Positions 58,386-64,000 of a stretch of DNA of 64,000 bases are shown here, piece after piece. The notes beneath the pieces are model-generated. The model was not told where the DNA came from. It saw nothing but the letters and a program-made list of their open reading frames with translations, and searched no databases. The stretch covers positions 122,726,578-122,790,577 of the forward strand of contig BTPG01000005.1 in the NCBI GenBank assembly GCA_036245525.1, in the 5' to 3' direction. Origin of the DNA: Semisulcospira habei (lineage: Eukaryota > Mollusca > Gastropoda > Semisulcospiridae). The first letter of the stretch is position 1, and the number at the start of each line of letters is the position of its first letter. Made by a program: the position numbers and the translations under genes.

Positions 58386-58604
58386 ATAACATAGATCTTC
58401 ATAAACCAACACAGTCTGCGGGGGCGCATGAGGACCTATGAACAGTGCGGACCCAATCTATATGCGTTTGGTTGGTTTTTGCAATAGGCATAGACTTGGT
58501 TTTGGCAAAAGAAATAGATTCCCAAGAATCCCCGCAAGGCAAGAGGCATAGCTCCTCATGAGCCCCCGCAATGCGGGGGCTCATGAGAATCTATGTCTTT
58601 TGCA
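58386..58604. repeat. Two family C hairpins in tandem
   Basis: The first (58386-58440) is decayed: ACATAGATCTTCATAAACCA and GGGGCGCATGAGGACCTATG. The second (58539-58604) is well paired: GAGGCATAGCTCCTCATGAG and CTCATGAGAATCTATGTC around CCCCCGCAATGCGGGGG. Confidence 0.8.
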
Positions 58605-59479
58605 AAAACCAAAGTTACCAATTTACATGTGTTTTTTTTTTCGGAGGGGTTAATGTGGGGTTGATGTGCTAGTTTCCGGGAGCACAAAATTGCTTTCAGA
58701 GGCACGAGTGGTGTCCTCTTTTTTCATCCATCAAGTCTGATCGACCTCGCCTGCCTCATGAATAAACTGCAGGCACCTGTAAAATTTCGTTTTATTACTT
58801 CGTTGTTGCTATAGTGAGGGAAAGGGGAGGGGTGTCGGGTGACACTGTATTTGCAGTGTCTAATGTCTATCAGTCTGTGAGCGTATCTTGCTTTCGCAGC
58901 GCAGTGCAGTAACTTAACTTCGAAAAATGAGTGTGAAATATGAAGTTCACAGTCCTGAAACTATACAATAGCAGAGAATTCACTAAGCACAAACACTCTG
59001 CCAAGAATCATAATTGCACAGTAAACTTTGCTAGGACAGTATCCAATTGAATGCAGAGAAACTTACACGCGATGCGCACATAAGCAAGGGGAGGGGTCAC
59101 GGTGGACAGAGTTATGAGAGTGATGTCATTAATACAAATAGTCGAGTCCCGAGCCGCCAGTGAAACCGCTGGGCGAGTGGATAGTCTTTTACGCTGGCTC
59201 TGTGGTATTGACTGTCAGCCTGGTTGCTTGACATTATCAGCGCAAAACTGGACATTATCTAGTTTACAGTGAAAACGCGCTAATGCTTTAATTTGTTTTC
59301 TTGCACTGTCAGTTTATCAAATTATCTTGTAGTGTAGTTCTGTGTGAAAGTTCACCTTTACCTGTCCGGTTTGCATTGTGTGTATGATTGTTGCTTTTGT
59401 GTGTGTGTTTCTTTTGTGTTGTGAAACAGTGTACATTCTTTTTATTCTTTCATACCGTCTCTTATGCCTGTGCTAGCCT
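58605..59479. other. Unannotated; possible LINE 5' UTR at the right
   Basis: No gene recognised. Sequence from about 59130 may belong to the LINE that follows, but its 5' end was not located. Confidence 0.4.
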
Positions 59480-60160
59480 CAATAGCGAAAGCGGCGAACA
59501 AAAGGGAATGTACCTTACGTGTAGGTCATCTTAACGTTTCATCTTTACAGTAAGATACCTGACTTAGCTTGTTTTCTTAACAATCCCACACCGTCACCGT
59601 TTCACTTGTTTGGCGTCACTGAGACACGCTTGAGCTCGAACATCAGTGATGAAGCCATTAGTACCCCTAACCTTTCTGTAATTAGAAGAGATCCTTCCTC
59701 CCCAGGCCAAACAGGCATTGCCGTCTACATCCACCAGTCTATTCAACACTTAGTCCGTAGACGGCAAGATCTAGAAACCGCAGATGTTGAGTGCGTGTGG
59801 ATTGAAGGAAAGCGTCCTTTTGGCTCCATCATACGTAGGCATCTTGTACCGTAACCCGGCGGCTGACTTTAGTTGGTACGACGATTTCACCTGTAACTTA
59901 GATAAAATCTGTAAAGTAAACTCGGACATCATTATAATGGATGATTTCAATATCAATTTACTGAAACCCCACACCGCATGGGAAAACAGCATCTTCCTTA
60001 TTTGGGCTGGTGCAGCTGGTGCAGTCACCCACTAGGATTACTGCTGCATCGTCCACTCTCATAGACCATAATATTTATACCAGTAACCCTAAATCTGTGA
60101 CTGACGTTTCTATTCTCGACTTGAGCATTAGCGATCATTTCCCTGTAGTGTGTAACTGAG
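59480..60160 (+). pseudogene. LINE apurinic-like endonuclease domain, frameshifted
   Basis: Pieces in successive frames: LRVGHLNVSSL (about 59517), GVTETRLSS (59612), GQTGIAVYIHQS, GILYRNPAADF, DDFNINLL (about 59941), SSTLIDHNIYTSNP and SDHFPVV (60130). These are the ordered motifs of the endonuclease at the N-terminus of non-LTR ORF2. At least three frameshifts or stops. Confidence 0.88.
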
Positions 60161-60239
60161 CTGCGCTAAATCCAAAGTTTAGAAAGAAAGGTCATATAAC
60201 CTAACATATCGCTCTTTTAAACATTTTAACCAAAACGCA

Positions 60240-61331
60240 GTTTTACATGCTCTTAGTAATATCGTGCTTTGACGCAGTAACCGAGTCCAACGACCCAGAG
60301 GTTGCTCTATCTGCATGGTACAGCATTTTCCTTGGGGTACTCAACAAACACGCACCCCTCAGGGCGAGGCATGTCAAAAGCGCGGTACTACCCCCATGGA
60401 TTACAAAAGATCTGATGCAGGCCATGGAGCTTAGGAACACCCTCAGGAGAGAAAAGACGTTTGACGAGTTTAAAAAGCAGCGTAATCGCGTCAAGTATAT
60501 GTTACGCGAAGCGAAAAAAGCCTTTGTAAGAAAAACTATCAAGAACAACAAAGACGGGTCAGCTATTTGGCGCGTCCTGAATTCCCTTACCCGAGGCTCT
60601 AGTGGCATCCACGGTAATCCCTAGTGATCTATCCGCTGAGATGTTTAATAATCACTTCCTATCTGTTGCTGAAGTTTTCTCAACAAAAGGCAGTGTCAAT
60701 GATAAGTGTTTCGATATTTTAATTGACTACTGCAATCAGAAAACATGTGACTCCTTTTAGCATTCCATCGATTGCAATACATGAAGTAGGTAAATTCATA
60801 AGCAGTCTCGCGAACAAGAAGTCATCAGGCCCTGATGACATAAATCCTAAAGTTCTGAAACTAACTCTACCTTACATTGTTAAATCGCTGACATACATTT
60901 ACAACCTGTGTCTCCATCGGTGTGTATTGCCTACACAGCTTAAACTTGCAGAAGTAATTCCACTACCGAAATCCAAGGACAGGGGAAATCTGAATAATTA
61001 TAGACCGATTTTGTTACTGTCAGTGTTAAGCAAACCTCTGGAGCGACATGTACACAAACATTTGTCTCAGTATTTAGAGACAAATAATATGCTTCATCCC
61101 TTCCAGTCTGGGTTTCGTCCGAAGAATTCCTGTCATACAGCGCTAAGCAGACTTGCAGATAAGTGGTTATCTAACGTAAACAATTCTCAAATGACGGGTG
61201 TTATTTACCTTGACTTTAAGAAGGCGTTTGATCTGGTTAACCACGACACTCTGCCAAGCAAACTTAGTCATTATTTAAAAAACGTCTCAGCAGTTTCCTT
61301 CTTTAGTTCATACCTAAAGGTAAGAAAGTAA
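60240..61331 (+). pseudogene. LINE reverse transcriptase, N-terminal and central part
   Basis: KKSSGPDDINPKVLKL, IPLPKSKDRGNLNNYRPI, HPFQSGFRPKNSCHTALSRL and YLDFKKAFDLVNHDT (about 61205-61247) are motifs 1 to 3 of CR1/L2/Jockey-type reverse transcriptases. An in-frame TAA at 61329 replaces what should be a sense codon before KVVVNGS. There is a frame break near 60625-60720. Confidence 0.9.
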
Positions 61332-62128
61332 AAGGTTGTAGTTAATGGATCACACTCTGAACTGAAGGAGGTTAAGTTTGGAGTACCTCAAGGGTCAGTG
61401 TTAGGGCCTGTGCTATTTTGTTTATACATCAACGATCTACCTCTTCACCTAACGTCCGAATCTGTCGAATGTGACTTGTTTGATGACGATACTTCAATCC
61501 ACACGCAAATAAAAACCTTAATGTGGTTGCAGAAAACCTACAACAGAGCCTTGATGAGAGGTGTTCGCTTGGTGTGAACGTAACTCATTGAGTATCCATC
61601 CAGCAAAAACTAAGTCAGTGGTAATTGCGACACGCCAAAAACACCAACTAAGCCCTCTTTCACTTGATTTGTCCTTCGAAAGCAATTCTATTGAGCAAGT
61701 GTCTGAACACCGCTTCCTTGGAATTATCATAGATGATCAGCTCAATTGGCAGGCACACACACATAAAGTGTGTAAAACTGTTTCAAGAAACATTTTCATG
61801 CTGTCCAAACTGAAGCACTTTACTGACTTTGAAACCAGGACATTATTTTATTATGCACATATTCAGTCGCACATCAATTATGCTTCCACGGTGTGGGATG
61901 GCTGCAGAGATGTACATTTTAAAAGACTGAACTCCTTACACAGACGAGAAGCGAAATTAATTTTATCTGATCCTACTTTGACAACGAATGATAAGATTCA
62001 CAAAGCGGGACTTCTTTCTCTCAAGAATCAGTTTGCATTCAACAAAGGTGTTCTCCTGTTCAAGATTCGGAATGACAAAACTCCAGAATATCTAACCCAG
62101 CTGCTAGTCCGGTCTCCTAGCATTTAGG
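61332..62128 (+). pseudogene. LINE reverse transcriptase, C-terminal part
   Basis: GVPQGSVLGPVLFCLYINDL (61380 on), then LFDDDTS at 61476-61496, where the catalytic FADD has become FDDD. After a small indel at 61558 the frame continues VFAWCERNSLSIHPAKTKSV, HRFLGIIIDDQLNW and HINYASTVWDGC. It ends at about 62125 where other DNA begins; the rest of the ORF is at 63017. Confidence 0.9.
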
Positions 62129-62451
62129 ACCAAAGTATACAACAATATTCGGCCAGTTCACGTGCGCTTGCGAACAGGTAAGGAAGCCATTTTAGATTGT
62201 TCTAGAAGGATGGGAGGGTATATAAACCCTGCGCAGTCCTTGCTTAGTTGAGTTTGTCGGAACTGCTGTAACTCCATTAGCTCTTAGTCACCCTTAGGTA
62301 CTGTAGCGTTAGGTTACAGTGAGGTCGGATTTTCCGCCCACTTAAACCGGGTTGGGGTCAGTATGGTTGGGAAGTAGGAACTTAGTGGTTACCCAGGTTC
62401 CTCATCCCATCTATCTCCCATGGGTCCTCATTTTAGATTGGGCTGTTGGGT

Positions 62452-62454
<3 letters not shown>
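62129..62454. mobile_element. Unidentified fragment with TATA box, possibly LTR-derived
   Basis: GGGAGGGTATATAAACCCTG at about 62211 then TTGAGTTTGTCGGAACTGCT resembles an LTR promoter region. It interrupts the LINE. No second copy is in this window, so the class is a guess. Confidence 0.35.

Positions 62455-62536
<82 letters not shown>
62455..62536. repeat. (CT)n microsatellite
   Basis: Pure CT, flush with the LINE 3' fragment on its right. Confidence 0.97.
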
Positions 62537-62537
<1 letters not shown>

Positions 62538-63016
62538 GATTAGCGTATTCAAAGATCACCTCCATAAATATTTACTTTAGAAGTAATAGTATGTTCGGCT
62601 CCCATATGCTACTATTCCATGGTCCCCGATCACATTTGTGCCAGCGGGACGTAAAAAAGGAAGAAGATAGATAGATGCTACTATTCGTATAGTTAGTGAC
62701 AAGTTTCCTATTACCTAGTAATCTTCTACTGTTGCTGCAGATTATGTAATCATTCGATTGTCTCCATTAATATGTCAGGTTCATACCTGTATATATTTTA
62801 TTTTTAAAAATTTCTTTCTGTTCTTTTTTTTTTTTTTTTTTTTTTTTTTGATGGTTGGGGGTGGGGGATGGGTCCTTTTACTTATATATGTTTTATCTTT
62901 TGCTGTATCGTCTGATGTATTTTTATATGTGTAGAGTAGCAGGACAGTTTGGAAGATAGGCATTGCTATGCATACAACTTTTTATCCTGAATAAAAACGT
63001 TTCATCATTTCATCAT
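62537..63016 (+). mobile_element. 5'-truncated LINE 3' end, same family as 44198-44636
   Basis: ISVFKDHLHKYLL then a stop, TTCGGCTCCCATATGCTACT, and AATAAAAACGTTTCATCATT at the end. A 58-bp stretch with a second GATGCTACTATTCGTATAG start (about 62675) shows a small internal duplication. A T-run is at 62823-62849. Confidence 0.88.
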
Positions 63017-63500
63017 CAGTCCCGCTTTGACGATACGAAAACCCTGTGTGTAGTACCCAAACCAGAATATACTTATTTAAAACAAGTCTAGCATTCTCGG
63101 GGGCGACTTTGTGGAATTCTCTTTCATCCCACATGAAGACTACTCCAACGGTGTCATGTTTCAAGAAAAGTCTTTTAAAGCATTTATCTTCGCAACTATA
63201 ACTGTCTGCAAGCTTTGCTTTCTATACGTAGATATTATTGTTAGTAAGTACCCATTCTACTGCTGTGTATGTATAGTGCTGCTGTGTTGTTGCTTTTTTC
63301 CCCTTACCATTGCTCCCCCTCCCCCAACACACCCGTAGGCGTTGGTCATATACATGTATTAATGTAATGTAATTGTTGTGTTTGTTTGTAGATCAGTGAA
63401 GCAACGGCAGATTTGAAAAATGGCATTGCCTCTGGCATTGTTAATATCTTTACCGTTGTAAAATAAAGATTTGTTGATTCATTGATTGATTCATTGGTTT
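63017..63500 (+). pseudogene. Last part of the LINE that starts at 59480
   Basis: SRFDDTKTLCVVPKPEYTYL then, after a one-base shift, TSLAFSGATLWNSLSSHMKT and FKKSLLKHLSS. This matches the end of the ORF at 51932 (PKPRIDLFKSTLSFPGSTLW). The 3' UTR ends AATAAAGATTTGTTGATTCA with TTGATTCA repeats, the tail type of 52865. Confidence 0.85.
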
Positions 63501-63674
63501 CTTTGCTCATCTATCTAAATATCTCTGAAATCACTGCCCCGATTTCATTCCGGCAAACGATTTCGCTCAGACAAATATATTGTGATTACCAAGTATGTAA
63601 AATAACAAATAAAACCGTAACTAAAAAAAGGAAACATGCTTAGAAAGACAAGTACAACACAGGTTATTTTTCGC

Positions 63675-64000
63675 TTTAAAGGCCCTAATCGCTCCCGGAG
63701 CAGTCTCAACATTTATCAAAACTGTTTCACGAATATCGTCAACTGATGTATATACAATGTGCTATAATGCCTCCTTACGAGTGGATACGGTTGTTAGTTC
63801 GTTCATACCTGCGTGTTTGTATCACTTGTGTCAGTTTTACCGCTGAAGCGTTTGCATCGCTCAAATCCACCAAGCGTCGAGACGAGATAAAAGCTATTTA
63901 TAGCACAACTCCTGGTCCAAGAGCAAAACAGAGTAAAGGTGGCCATCTAACATAACAGTGTGGTTATATCACAGTCAGGCGTCTTATTTAATCTGTCTGT
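63675..64000. repeat. Dispersed repeat, copy of 10466-10760
   Basis: CTCCCGGAGCAGTCTCAACA to TATATCACAGTCAGGCGTCT, co-linear with the earlier copy with several indels. It runs to the window edge. Confidence 0.75.

Overview
This is a eukaryotic, metazoan window: one long-intron protein-coding gene set in about 60 kb of repeats. The DMRT protein type, the mix of CR1/L2-like non-LTR and Ty3/gypsy-like LTR elements, and the huge (CT)n, (GT)n and (ATT)n microsatellites suggest a lophotrochozoan, most likely a gastropod mollusc. That assignment is inference. I found no rRNA, tRNA, CRISPR array or bacterial-style operon.

The gene is a doublesex/mab-3 (DM) transcription factor on the + strand. Three exons join in phase: 30386-30904, 45670-45806 and 49033-50444. 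They give an uninterrupted frame of 688 codons plus stop from the ATG at 30387. The DM domain and the block after it look like DMRT2 (insect dmrt11E), but exon 3 also carries a DMA domain, usually linked to the DMRT3/DMRTA/Dmrt93B/99B groups. An upstream non-coding exon is possible because a 3' splice signal sits one base before the ATG. A promoter-like cluster of CCAAT boxes lies at 5.2 kb.

The commonest structures are short palindromic (hairpin) elements, about 60 copies in at least six families. I call them A, B, C, D, E and F. A and B are about 210 bp, with an arm that contains AGCTTGGCGCC. C is about 210 bp, with an arm CATAGATCCTCATGAGCCCC. D is about 90 bp, with GGTAGCG...CGCTACC. E is about 80 bp, with CGAGACGTGCCGCC. 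F is about 90 bp, with GGGCCCACGACGGCC. Families A to E have unrelated cores but the same termini, TTAACYCNTT...AANGRGTTAA. Several abutting pairs share one TTAA, so TTAA is the probable target. Arms of the same copy often carry matching changes. Hairpins sit close to most exon edges of the DMRT gene, one is inside coding exon 3, and one follows its stop codon by 26 bp.

Layout: 1-5 kb, hairpins and a 17-bp tandem repeat; 5.2-5.5 kb, promoter-like segment; 6.8-7.3 kb, dispersed repeat; 9.2 kb, small foldback; 11.9-13.9 kb, LINE remnant and minus-strand LTR-element end; 15.8-16.8 kb, long inverted repeat; 17-24 kb, hairpins and microsatellites; 24.8-25.9 kb, composite foldback with a 12-bp target duplication; 27-30 kb, trinucleotide arrays and a TTCA/TTCG block; 30.4-50.7 kb, the DMRT gene, whose first intron holds a Ty3/gypsy-like element nested in a LINE; 51-56 kb, LINE fragments bounded by (CT)n; 57-59 kb, hairpins; 59.5-63.5 kb, a longer degenerate LINE (endonuclease plus reverse transcriptase) interrupted by other repeats; 63.7-64 kb, dispersed repeat also seen at 10.5 kb.
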